From: Streptomyces sp. NRRL WC-3618
GTDB lineage: Bacteria; Actinomycetota; Actinomycetes; Streptomycetales; Streptomycetaceae
Direction: 5' to 3'
DNA: 26,659 nucleotides
Assembly: GCF_001280005.1 (NCBI RefSeq)
Contig: NZ_LGDW01000010.1
Location: 1 to 26,659, forward strand
In this document: one piece after another, positions 1 through 11,322 of the stretch
How the letters are laid out: the number at the start of each line of letters is the position of its first letter
Position numbering within the stretch: position 1 is the stretch's first letter
The notes under the pieces: generated by a model
What the model saw: only the letters and a program-made list of their open reading frames with translations
What the model was told of the DNA's origin: nothing
The model's database searches: none
Made by a program: the position numbers and the translations under genes

Positions 1-9
1 GGTGTGGCG

Positions 10-1152
10 TCATGCTTGTGGCTCCGGGTGGGGCTGTGGGGCGGTGTCCGGGGCGAGGGTGTATGCCGTTTGGTCCGGGGTGTGGTGCTGCTCAGCCGGG
101 CGTACGGGATTCCGTGTGGGGGGTCGTGTGACGGGGTTTGTGTCCCATTTGCCGCCCTCGCTCGCGGTCAGCAGTTCCGCGATGTCGAGGATGTGGTGGC
201 CTGCCATCGAGGGGAGGCAGGTGCCGCGGGCCGGGCCGATTGCCTGGGCCCACTCGGGTGGGATCGCCGAGGCTCCGCGGGTCGCGCCCGCCAGGGCGCC
301 CGCCACCGCCGCCGTCGTGTCCGCGTCGCGGCCCATGTTGACGGCTGTCAGCACCGATTCCGTGAAGTCGCCGTCGGCCGCCGCGTACGCGCCGAAGGCG
401 AGGGCGACCGCCTCGGGGGCCAGGTCGGTCCAGGGGTAGCCGCCGATCACCACCGCGGAGCGGACCGCGCGTTCGCCGCGGTGGGCGACGGCCACCGCCC
501 GGCGCAGGGAGCGTGCCGTCCAGGAGTCGTCGGGGATCACCGCCAGGGCGGAGGCCACCACGGCGATGGTCGGCGCGCCCGCCATCGCCGCCGCCACGCC
601 CGCCGCCACCGCCTGGCCGCCGTAGATGCCCTCGCCGTCGTGGCTCACCGAGCCGTCGATCGCCACCAGCCGGGCGGCCTCGGCCGGGCGGCCCGCCGCG
701 AAGACGCCGAACGGTGCCGCGCGCATCGCCAGACCGTCGCTCCACGCGTGGCGGTGCTGGGCCGAGATGGGGGCGGCCAGGCCCCTGCGCAGGTTCTCCA
801 GGGTGCCCCGTTCGCTGAAACCGGCGCCTCGGAAGGGCCCCTCGTCGAGGTCGGCGATCCAGAGGTGCCAGGCCGCCTCCACATGGGCCGGAGTGAGGGC
901 GGAGCCGTGCCGGGCGAGGAGGAGGCCGGAGAAGATCGCGTACTCCGTGTCGTCCGTGCCGGCCGGGTTCTCGGCCACGTATCCGGTGATGCGGCCCCAG
1001 CGGGCGCGGATCTCCGAGGGCTTCATGTTCTCGGCGGGGGCGCCGAGCGCGTCCCCCACGGCCAGACCGAGCAGGGCGCCGCATGCCCTGTCGCGGAGTG
1101 CGGCGGCGTCCTGGGGTGCCGGGACCGAGGGAATGCAGGCGATCGATGCCAT
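10..1152 (-). CDS. ADP-ribosylglycohydrolase family protein (DraG/ARH3-like)
   Basis: The 380-residue protein has the landmarks of the ADP-ribosylglycohydrolase fold: a GLAVGDALGAPAE block at residues 29-41, the acidic metal motif GTDDTE at 65-70 and the second motif GRDADTTA at 274-281. Family members use a pair of Mg/Mn ions to remove ADP-ribose from arginine or serine, or to cleave ADP-ribosylated small molecules; the substrate here cannot be read from sequence. There is no signal peptide or membrane segment, so it is cytosolic. The ATG at 1150-1152 is preceded by AGGAGAG at a good distance. Residues 340-380 form a Pro/Thr-rich tail outside the fold. It diverges from the metal transporter gene. 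In nitrogen-fixing bacteria DraG reverses ADP-ribosylation of nitrogenase reductase. Closeness to the glutamate synthase genes suggests, but does not show, a nitrogen link. Confidence 0.9.
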   Translation of the reverse strand: MASIACIPSVPAPQDAAALRDRACGALLGLAVGDALGAPAENMKPSEIRARWGRITGYVAENPAGTDDTEYAIFSGLLLARHGSALTPAHVEAAWHLWIADLDEGPFRGAGFSERGTLENLRRGLAAPISAQHRHAWSDGLAMRAAPFGVFAAGRPAEAARLVAIDGSVSHDGEGIYGGQAVAAGVAAAMAGAPTIAVVASALAVIPDDSWTARSLRRAVAVAHRGERAVRSAVVIGGYPWTDLAPEAVALAFGAYAAADGDFTESVLTAVNMGRDADTTAAVAGALAGATRGASAIPPEWAQAIGPARGTCLPSMAGHHILDIAELLTASEGGKWDTNPVTRPPTRNPVRPAEQHHTPDQTAYTLAPDTAPQPHPEPQA

Positions 1153-1172
1153 ACGCGGCCTCTCCTGACGGT

Positions 1173-1207
1173 GGGTTCCGGGGGCTCCCTCCCGGGGAGC
1201 GGAACCC
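1173..1207. promoter_or_regulatory. Interrupted palindrome in the glycohydrolase leader
   Basis: GGGTTCC (1173-1179) pairs with GGAACCC (1201-1207), and inside it GCTCCC (1184-1189) pairs with GGGAGC (1195-1200), leaving a G-run bulge on one side. It lies 21-55 bp upstream of the glycohydrolase start. It could be a 5'-leader hairpin or a binding site for a dimeric regulator. No function is assigned. Confidence 0.45.
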
Positions 1208-1316
1208 TTTGCGGAACTGTCCCACCGGAGTGGTTCACCCGAGCCTCGGGCGCCCCAGCATCACCCGGTCGACATTTGTGCGAGCACCCCTACGGATGAG
1301 CGATCAGGGTGAATGC

Positions 1317-1335
1317 GCAGGTGAGGGCAGCCTTT
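1317..1335 (+). promoter_or_regulatory. Weak DtxR/IdeR (DmdR)-like iron-box candidate
   Basis: The sequence GCAGGTGAGGGCAGCCTTT keeps the AGGTGAG half and the trailing CCT of the 19-bp DtxR/IdeR consensus, about 11 of 19 positions. It sits about 140 bp before a VIT1/CCC1 metal transporter, which gives it some plausibility. The match is poor enough to be chance in GC-rich DNA. Confidence 0.2.
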
Positions 1336-1395
1336 CCTTGCTGGCGGAGGGGCAATCCGAGGCGTACTTTTAGGGTTGTCGAAAAGTGGAATCAG

Positions 1396-1459
1396 TCCAA
1401 CTTGGAATCGATCCAACTTGGAAACATTCCGGAAGCAACGTCAGAAGCGACGTCAGAAG
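1396..1459. repeat. Cluster of short palindromic and direct repeats before the VIT1 gene
   Basis: Two copies of the palindrome TCCAACTTGGA (1396-1406 and 1412-1422) are spaced 16 bp apart. They are followed by the 8-bp palindrome TTCCGGAA (1427-1434) and by two copies of CGTCAGAAG (1439-1447 and 1451-1459) spaced 12 bp apart. All lie within 80 bp of the transporter start codon. Paired palindromes on a regular spacing suggest a protein-binding array or a structured leader. Confidence 0.6.
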
Positions 1460-1475
1460 TCAGTTGGGGGACGGT

Positions 1476-2207
1476 ATGGCCATCATCGAGACCCAGGCGG
1501 CGCTGCATGAGGCGCACCGCGACAACCACACTCACCGGGATGTCAGCGGTGGGTGGCTGCGGCCGGCCGTCTTCGGGGCGATGGACGGGCTCGTCTCCAA
1601 CCTGGCCCTGATGACCGGCGTCGCGGGCGGAGCCGTCTCGCAGCAGACCGTCGTCATCACCGGTCTCGCCGGTCTTGCCGCCGGCGCCTTCTCGATGGCC
1701 GCCGGCGAGTACACCTCCGTCGCCTCGCAGCGTGAGCTCGTCGAGGCCGAACTCGCCGTCGAGCGGCGGGAGTTGAGAAAGCACCCGCAGGACGAGGAGC
1801 GCGAGCTCGCCGCGCTCTACGAGTCCCGGGGCGTCGAGCCGGAGCTCGCCCGTGAAGTGGCCCGGCAGCTCTCGCGCGACCCCGAACAGGCGCTGGAGAT
1901 ACACGCCCGCGAGGAACTGGGCATCGACCCCGGTGACCTGCCCTCGCCCGCCGTCGCCGCGGTGTCGTCCTTCGGGGCGTTCGCGCTGGGCGCCCTACTG
2001 CCCGTGCTCCCGTATCTTCTGGGGGCCGCCGCGCTCTGGCCCGCCGTCCTGGTCGCGCTCGTCGGGCTCTTCGCGTGCGGTGCCGTGGTGGCCCGGGTGA
2101 CCGCTCGGAGCTGGTGGTTCAGTGGGCTGCGGCAGCTCGCGCTGGGCGGTGCGGCAGCCGGTGTGACGTACGCCCTGGGCAACCTGTTCGGTGCGGCCGT
2201 AGGATAG
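1476..2207 (+). CDS. VIT1/CCC1 family metal (Fe2+/Mn2+) transporter
   Basis: This 243-residue membrane protein has the VIT1/CCC1 layout: two N-terminal helices (about 26-52 and 57-83), a charged cytoplasmic segment (about 85-155) and three further helices (about 158-182, 186-208 and 219-242). The family aspartate is in FGAMDGLVSN (Asp37) and the helix-2 methionine in FSMAAGEYTS (Met74). The middle segment is rich in glutamate, like the metal-binding domain of plant VIT1. The N-terminus is histidine-rich (residues 11-20). VIT1 homologues exchange Fe2+ or Mn2+ for protons; in bacteria they are thought to export excess metal. The ATG at 1476 follows GGGGGA at 1466-1471. An in-frame upstream extension to 1386 would run through the repeat cluster and is less likely. 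A hairpin 11 bp past the stop suggests it is monocistronic. Confidence 0.88.
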   Translation: MAIIETQAALHEAHRDNHTHRDVSGGWLRPAVFGAMDGLVSNLALMTGVAGGAVSQQTVVITGLAGLAAGAFSMAAGEYTSVASQRELVEAELAVERRELRKHPQDEERELAALYESRGVEPELAREVARQLSRDPEQALEIHAREELGIDPGDLPSPAVAAVSSFGAFALGALLPVLPYLLGAAALWPAVLVALVGLFACGAVVARVTARSWWFSGLRQLALGGAAAGVTYALGNLFGAAVG

Positions 2208-2217
2208 GTGGCAGTGC

Positions 2218-2241
2218 ACTTATGCGTTGGGCCGCATAAGT
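2218..2241 (+). terminator. Hairpin terminator after the VIT1 gene
   Basis: ACTTATGCG (2218-2226) pairs perfectly with CGCATAAGT (2233-2241) around a 6-nt loop, starting 11 bp after the stop codon. There is no T-tract, which is usual for Streptomyces terminators. Confidence 0.7.
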
Positions 2242-2323
2242 AGCCGTTACTCGCTGGTTTCGAACTCTTAACCACGGGGCATGAGCCGTAAGCGCTGTGG
2301 GCAACGAAGCCTGCGGCGCATCC

Positions 2324-2351
2324 GCGAAGAGGGCGACGACGCTCTCTTCGC
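2324..2351 (+). other. Strong 12-bp hairpin in the gltB upstream region
   Basis: GCGAAGAGGGCG (2324-2335) pairs with CGCTCTCTTCGC (2340-2351) around a 4-nt ACGA loop, with one G-T wobble. It is about 220 bp before gltB and about 115 bp past the VIT1 gene, so it is either a second terminator or the 3' end of a small untranslated RNA. Confidence 0.6.
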
Positions 2352-2483
2352 CATGGGTCGACGGGCAACGATCTGTCCGCTTCGCCCTCCCAACACTTCC
2401 ACCGCAGCGCGATCACCACCCCGCGCGGCACGGTGTCCGCATGTTGGTATGCGATATCCGGTTCCCGAGAATCGCCCCATCAT

Positions 2484-2499
2484 GTAACCTGCGTGAAAT
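2484..2499 (+). promoter_or_regulatory. GlnR-like half-site upstream of gltB
   Basis: GTAAC-N6-GAAAT matches the Streptomyces GlnR a/b-box pattern (gTnAc-n6-GaAAc) at all but the last base. A degenerate second unit may begin about 23 bp upstream at GTTCC (2461-2465). It lies 73 bp before the gltB start, where a nitrogen regulator would be expected. A TAACCT at 2485-2490 could be the -10 element, in which case binding would overlap the promoter. Confidence 0.4.
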
Positions 2500-2571
2500 T
2501 TTGCACTCCAAGAGGGCCAACGTCGTCCCTCGGCTTAATGCATATGCCAGACAACGACGACGGGAGAGCCG

Positions 2572-7192
<4,621 letters not shown>

Positions 7193-7200
<8 letters not shown>

Positions 7201-8653
7201 TCCCAAGGGCTTTCTGAACCACGGACGTGAGGTCGCCAAGTCCCGCCCCGTGGACGTCCGTCTCAAGGACTGGAACGAGGTATACGTTCCCGGCTCCCTG
7301 CTGCCGATCATCAGCAAGCAGGCCGGCCGCTGCATGGACTGCGGTATCCCGTTCTGCCACAACGGCTGTCCGCTGGGGAACCTGATCCCCGAGTGGAACG
7401 ACTACGCCTACCGCGAGGACTGGACGTCGGCGTCCGAGCGTCTGCACGCCACGAACAACTTCCCGGAGTTCACCGGCCGCCTGTGCCCGGCGCCCTGCGA
7501 GTCGGCGTGTGTGCTGGGCATCAACCAGCCCGCGGTCACCATCAAGAACGTCGAGGTCTCGATCATCGACAAGGCCTGGGAGACGGGCGACGTCGCCCCC
7601 CAGGCCCCGGAGCGCCTCTCCGGCAAGACGGTCGCGGTCATCGGCTCGGGCCCGGCGGGTCTCGCCGCCGCCCAGCAGCTGACGCGGGCCGGTCACACGG
7701 TCGCGGTGTACGAGCGCGCGGACCGCATCGGCGGCCTCCTGCGCTACGGCATCCCCGAGTTCAAGATGGAGAAGCGGCACATCAACCGCCGTATCGAACA
7801 GATGCGCGCGGAGGGCACCCGCTTCCGTACCGGTATCGAGATCGGCCGCGACCTCAAGGCGACGGACCTGCGCAAGCGGTACGACGCCGTCGTGATCGCC
7901 GCCGGTGCGACGACCGCCCGTGACCTCCCCGTCCCCGGGCGGGAACTCAAGGGCGTCTACCAGGCGATGGAGTACCTGCCCCTGGCGAACAAGGTGCAGG
8001 AGGGCGACTTCGTGGCCCCGCCGGTCACCGCCGAGGGCAAGCACGTCGTGGTCATCGGCGGCGGCGACACGGGCGCGGACTGCGTGGGCACCGCCCACCG
8101 TCAGGGCGCGGCCTCCGTCACCCAGCTGGAGATCATGCCCCGCCCGGGCGAGGAGCGCAGCCCCGGCCAGCCCTGGCCGACCTTCCCCATGCTCTACAAG
8201 GTCACCTCGGCGCACGAGGAGGGCGGCGAGCGCGTCTACTCCGTCTCGACGACCCACTTCGAGGGCGACGAGCACGGCGACGTGCAGTGGCTGCACCTCA
8301 CCGAGGTCGAGTTCATCGACGGCAAGCTGACCCCCAAGCCGGGCACGGAGCGGAAGATCCCCGCCCAGCTGGTCACCCTCGCCATGGGCTTCACGGGCAC
8401 CGACCGCGACAACGGTCTGGTCGACCAGTTCGGCCTGGACCTCGACGAGCGCGGTAACATCGCCCGCGACGCCGACTTCCGGACCAACGTCCCCGGCGTG
8501 TACGTCGCCGGTGACGCCGGCCGCGGTCAGTCGCTCATCGTCTGGGCCATCGCCGAGGGCCGCTCGGCGGCGCGCGGAGTCGACCGCTTCCTCACGGGCG
8601 CGAGCGAGCTCCCGGCCCCGATCCGCCCGACGGACCGTTCCCTGATGGTCTGA
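7193..8653 (+). CDS. gltD: Glutamate synthase (NADPH) small subunit
   Basis: The 486-residue beta subunit takes electrons from NADPH through FAD and passes them to the large subunit. Two N-terminal cysteine clusters, Cys47/50/55/59 and Cys98/102/106, supply ligands for the 4Fe-4S centres. The FAD-binding GSGPAG motif is at residues 151-156 and the NADPH-binding motif GGGDTGADC at 289-297. A C-terminal GDAGRGQSL segment completes the FAD site. The ATG at 7193 lies inside the gltB stop region (ATGGCTGA), with GGAGG at 7179-7183, so translation is probably coupled to keep the subunits equimolar. The protein has the normal family length and shows no anomalies. A hairpin follows 15 nt after the stop. 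Confidence 0.98.
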
Positions 8654-8668
8654 CGGTCCCCCCAAAGA

Positions 8669-8694
8669 CGTCCCGTACAACGGCGTACGGAACG
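8669..8694 (+). terminator. gltBD terminator hairpin
   Basis: CGTCCCGTAC (8669-8678) pairs with GTACGGAACG (8685-8694) around a 6-nt loop, with one C-A mismatch. It begins 15 nt after the gltD stop and lies between convergent genes. Confidence 0.65.
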
Positions 8695-8738
8695 AACACA
8701 CCACGGCGCTCGCCACAGTCCCCGACCGGACATTGGCG

Positions 8739-8761
8739 GGCGCCGCGGCACGTTCGGCGCC
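8739..8761 (-). terminator. Possible terminator of the chitosanase gene
   Basis: Two GGCGCC hexamers (8739-8744 and 8756-8761) can pair across an 11-nt loop, 13 bp beyond the chitosanase stop on the minus strand. The stem is short but GC-only. Confidence 0.35.
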
Positions 8762-8774
8762 GGGACGCACACCG

Positions 8775-9614
8775 CTACGGCACCTTGTAGGTGTCCCCGT
8801 ACACCTTCCACTCCAGCGGTGTACGGAGGTCGAGGTTCCCCTCGTCGAGGAAGCGCCGCTGGGCCGTGTCGACCCGGCTGGTGTCCACGCCCGGCCTCTT
8901 GTCCAGCATCGCCTGGCGGCGGGCGTCGAGGAACGCGTCCAGGTAGGCCTTCTCGGCGCCGCCCTCCGCCGGGCTGTGGGCCTTCTTCAGGGCGGCGGCG
9001 CGGATGCCGCCGGTGCTGAACCGGTCGTTGCCGGGGCCGTGGTAAACCATCGCGTCGTAGTAGACGAACTGGCCCAGCAGTCCCAGCCCGTCGCGGACGG
9101 CGAGTCGCAGCGCCGGTTCGAAGTAGCCGCGGTCCCGCTTCTCGTCCTGTGCCTGCCGGAAGGCGGCGACCTTCGATTCCTGCTTCCAGGCGCCCGGGAA
9201 CCCGGGATCGAGACCCTTGTGCGAGTCCGTGCCGTCGACCTCGCGCAGCGCGGGAAGGTAGGGCGCGAGGGCGTTGTCCGGGTGGTCCTTCGTGTACTTC
9301 TCGACGAGGGCGAGCAGGTCGTGGGTGCCCGTGCAGAAGCCGATGACGCCGGCCGTGTAGCCCTGTCCGTCGCCGATGTCCTCGACGTAGCCGTACGCGC
9401 TGCGCCAGTCGAGCGTCCCGTTCTCCGCGCTCGCGACGATCTGCTGGGCGAGCTCCTTCTTCGCCGGGTCGGCGAGCGTGACCTCCGCGTCCCGCGAGCG
9501 GGCCTCCACCCGCTTGACGTCGGGACCACGGGAGTCGTCCGACGCGACGGACAGACACGCCGTCGTCGCCAGCAGCGGTACAACGGCGAGGAGGAGAACG
9601 CCGGTTCGTCTCAT
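8775..9614 (-). CDS. csn: GH46 chitosanase, exported
   Basis: This endo-acting chitosanase hydrolyses beta-1,4 links in chitosan (inverting GH46 family). The 279-residue protein has an N-terminal export signal and a GH46 domain from about residue 46. The catalytic acid is Glu64 in SAENGTLDW and the catalytic base Asp82 in DIGDGQGY. They are 18 residues apart, exactly as Glu22 and Asp40 are in the S. sp. N174 enzyme. Other family blocks seen are IGFCTGTHD, LPALREVDGTDSH, YYDAMVYHGPG and the C-terminal LEWKVYGD. The start chosen is the ATG at 9612-9614. An in-frame ATG at 9654-9656 would add 14 residues with an extra arginine pair (ARR), closer to a Tat signal. The signal ends in LLATTACLS, a poor lipobox. 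No strong ribosome site precedes either start. It diverges from the VWA gene across 90 bp. Confidence 0.93.
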   Translation of the reverse strand: MRRTGVLLLAVVPLLATTACLSVASDDSRGPDVKRVEARSRDAEVTLADPAKKELAQQIVASAENGTLDWRSAYGYVEDIGDGQGYTAGVIGFCTGTHDLLALVEKYTKDHPDNALAPYLPALREVDGTDSHKGLDPGFPGAWKQESKVAAFRQAQDEKRDRGYFEPALRLAVRDGLGLLGQFVYYDAMVYHGPGNDRFSTGGIRAAALKKAHSPAEGGAEKAYLDAFLDARRQAMLDKRPGVDTSRVDTAQRRFLDEGNLDLRTPLEWKVYGDTYKVP

Positions 9615-9704
9615 GGGGCACAGGGTACGGCGGGCTGTCGCTCGTCCGGGTGACATACTCTCAGCATTTGCGTCAGTTCGGCACATTCCGGTAAGGAGCC
9701 ACGT

Positions 9705-10424
9705 GTGGCCGCGATCAGTCTCACCAAGGTGGAGGAGAGCGCTCCGGCGCTGGTCAGCCTCTACAAGAGCGCCGGGGCGGCCGTGGACCGGCACGGGCTC
9801 GACGGCCAGCGGGCCGCCGTCTACCTGGTGGTCGACTACTCCGGCTCCATGAAGCCGTACTACGGCAACGGCAGCGTGCAGGCGCTCGCCGACCGGGTGC
9901 TGGGGCTGGCGGCCCACTTCGACGACGACGGGACGGTTCCCGTCGTCTTCTTCTCCACCGACGTCGACGCCGTGACCGGTATCGCGCTCGACGACCACGC
10001 GGGGAGCGTCGACCGGATCGTGGCCGGGCTCGGTCATATGGGCAAGACCAGCTATCACCTCGCCATGGACGCCGTCATCGACCACTATCTCGACAGCGGG
10101 TCGACGGCCCCGGCGCTCGTCGTCTTCCAGACCGACGGCGGCCCGATCAACAAACTCGCCGCCGAACGGTACGTGTGCAAGTCGGCGCGGCTGCCGCTGT
10201 TCTGGCAGTTCATCGGCTTCGGGGACGCGGGCAGCAAACAGTTCGACTTCCTGCGCAAGCTCGACGAGCTCGCGGTGCCGCAGCGGCGGATCGTCGACAA
10301 CGCCGGTTTCTTCCACGCCGGTTCGGACCCGAGCGCCGTGTCCGACGACGAGTTGTACGACCGTCTGGTGGGCGAGTTCCCGAAGTGGCTGGTCGCCGCT
10401 CGGGCGGAGGGAATCGTCGGCTGA
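9705..10424 (+). CDS. Von Willebrand A domain protein (TerF/TerY-like)
   Basis: The 239-residue protein is almost entirely one VWA domain. The metal-ion-dependent adhesion site is complete: D44-x-S46-x-S48 in VDYSGSMKP, Thr115 in HMGKTSYH and Asp144 in FQTDGGP. It has no signal peptide or membrane helix, so it is probably a cytosolic protein-binding module. It resembles the VWA proteins annotated as tellurium-resistance TerF-like in Streptomyces, but no other ter genes are present and that label says little about function. The GTG at 9705 follows AAGGAG at 9693-9698. The gene ends 63 bp before the dehydrogenase operon and is separated from it by a candidate operator, so it is probably a separate unit. 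Confidence 0.88.
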   Translation: MAAISLTKVEESAPALVSLYKSAGAAVDRHGLDGQRAAVYLVVDYSGSMKPYYGNGSVQALADRVLGLAAHFDDDGTVPVVFFSTDVDAVTGIALDDHAGSVDRIVAGLGHMGKTSYHLAMDAVIDHYLDSGSTAPALVVFQTDGGPINKLAAERYVCKSARLPLFWQFIGFGDAGSKQFDFLRKLDELAVPQRRIVDNAGFFHAGSDPSAVSDDELYDRLVGEFPKWLVAARAEGIVG

Positions 10425-10454
10425 CGCAGGGAGCCGACTCCGGCAGCGCTCTTC

Positions 10455-10474
10455 CCTAACAAGTGTTTGGTAGG
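10455..10474. promoter_or_regulatory. Candidate KstR2-type operator
   Basis: CCTAACAAGTGTTTGGTAGG is a 20-bp inverted repeat of the form CCTAnCAA-N4-TTGnTAGG. Its core AACAAGTGTTTGGT matches 9 of 10 fixed positions of the mycobacterial KstR2 motif as I recall it (AnCAAGnnCTTGnT). It ends 13 bp before the ATG of the IpdF-like gene, in an operon that encodes a KstR2-like repressor. I see no second copy before the other genes of the cluster. Confidence 0.7.
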
Positions 10475-10487
10475 TTACTGTGGCTTC

Positions 10488-11291
10488 ATGGGAGACGTCG
10501 AGAGTCCGGCGTATGTACCCGGACATGGGCTGCTGAAGGGCCGCACCGCTGTCATCACGGCAGCCGCGGGCGCGGGGATAGGCGGGGCGACCGCCCGCCG
10601 GTTCCTGGAGGAAGGCGCGCGCGTGCTGATCAGCGACGCGCACGCGCGGCGGCTCAAGGAGTACGGGGGGGAACTGGCCGAGGAGTTCGAGGGCGTCGAC
10701 TCGCTGCCCTGCGACGTCACCGACGACCGCCAGGTGCGGGCCCTCTTCGACGCGGCCGTACGCGTGCACGGGCGCCTCGACATCGTCGTCAACAACGCCG
10801 GTCTCGGGGGCACCGCAGCCCTCGTCGACATGACCGACGAACAGTGGTCGAAGGTGCTCGACGTGACGCTGGGCGGCACGTTCCGGTGCGTACGGGCCGC
10901 GTTGCGGGCCTTTCGCGAGGGCGGGTCAGGGGGGCCCGGGGGGTCGGGAGGCGTGATCGTCAACAACGCGTCCGTCGTGGGCTGGCGGGCCCAGGCCGGT
11001 CAAGCGCACTACGCCGCCGCGAAGGCGGGCGTCATGGCGCTGACCCGGAGCGCGGCGATAGAGGCGGCCGAGTACGGGGTCCGGGTCAACGCGGTGTCAC
11101 CGAGCCTCGCCATGCATCCCCACCTCGTGAAGGTGACCACCCCCGAACTCCTGGCCGAACTGACGGCCCGCGAGGCCTTCGGGCGGTACGCCGAACCCTG
11201 GGAGGTGGCCAACGTGATCGTGTTCCTGGCGTCCGGCTACTCCTCGTACCTCACCGGAGAGGTCGTCTCCGTCAGCAGCCAGCACCCCTAG
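10488..11291 (+). CDS. ipdF: IpdF-like short-chain dehydrogenase (KstR2-type cluster)
   Basis: This 267-residue classical SDR has the nucleotide site TAAAGAGIG (24-32), NNAG, Ser162 and the catalytic Y175-x3-K179. The unusual ITAAAG form in place of TGxxxG and the blocks IVNNASVVGWRAQ and FGRYAEPWEVA recall mycobacterial IpdF (Rv3559c). IpdF oxidises the 5-hydroxyl of the CoA-bound indane left after sterol ring A/B removal. The ATG at 10488 was chosen because an in-frame GTG at 10467 falls inside the operator palindrome. No ribosome site is visible before it, so the transcript may be leaderless. A Gly/Ser-rich loop, EGGSGGPGGSGG, lies before the catalytic serine. The gene starts a four-gene operon with a 31-bp gap to the next gene. 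The family is certain; the IpdF role is inferred from similarity and gene order. Confidence 0.8.
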   Translation: MGDVESPAYVPGHGLLKGRTAVITAAAGAGIGGATARRFLEEGARVLISDAHARRLKEYGGELAEEFEGVDSLPCDVTDDRQVRALFDAAVRVHGRLDIVVNNAGLGGTAALVDMTDEQWSKVLDVTLGGTFRCVRAALRAFREGGSGGPGGSGGVIVNNASVVGWRAQAGQAHYAAAKAGVMALTRSAAIEAAEYGVRVNAVSPSLAMHPHLVKVTTPELLAELTAREAFGRYAEPWEVANVIVFLASGYSSYLTGEVVSVSSQHP

Positions 11292-11322
11292 GACGGCACA
11301 TGTCTGGGACCACAATGGACGC

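Larger units (their letters stand above)
1153..1475. other. Divergent intergenic region, glycohydrolase / VIT1 transporter
   Basis: This 323-bp spacer must hold the promoters of both divergent genes. It contains the palindrome at 1173-1207, a weak iron-box-like sequence at 1317-1335, and a dense cluster of short repeats at 1396-1459. No convincing ORF and no clear -35/-10 pair is visible. Confidence 0.6.
2208..2571. other. Non-coding spacer before gltB
   Basis: This 364-bp stretch has no convincing gene. Short ORFs on both strands lack ribosome sites and normal codon bias. It holds the VIT1 terminator hairpin (2218-2241), a second long hairpin (2324-2351) and a GlnR-like half-site (2484-2499). 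The gltB promoter must lie here, probably in the AT-richer stretch at 2440-2540. Confidence 0.6.

Noticed and set aside
2245..2285. A T-arm-like GGTTTCGAACTC sequence suggesting a tRNA
   Set aside because: No acceptor stem, anticodon arm or CCA-proximal pairing can be built around it.
2268..2487. Small ORFs on both strands in the gltB upstream spacer (about 70 codons each)
   Set aside because: No ribosome sites, no family resemblance, and they run across the long hairpin. The stretch looks like non-coding DNA.
9705..10424. Tellurite resistance as the function of the VWA protein
   Set aside because: Only the VWA domain is shared with TerF/TerY; no TerD, TerC or other ter genes are nearby.
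10467..10487. Upstream GTG start for the IpdF-like gene
   Set aside because: It lies inside the operator palindrome, and the added residues have no counterpart in the family.
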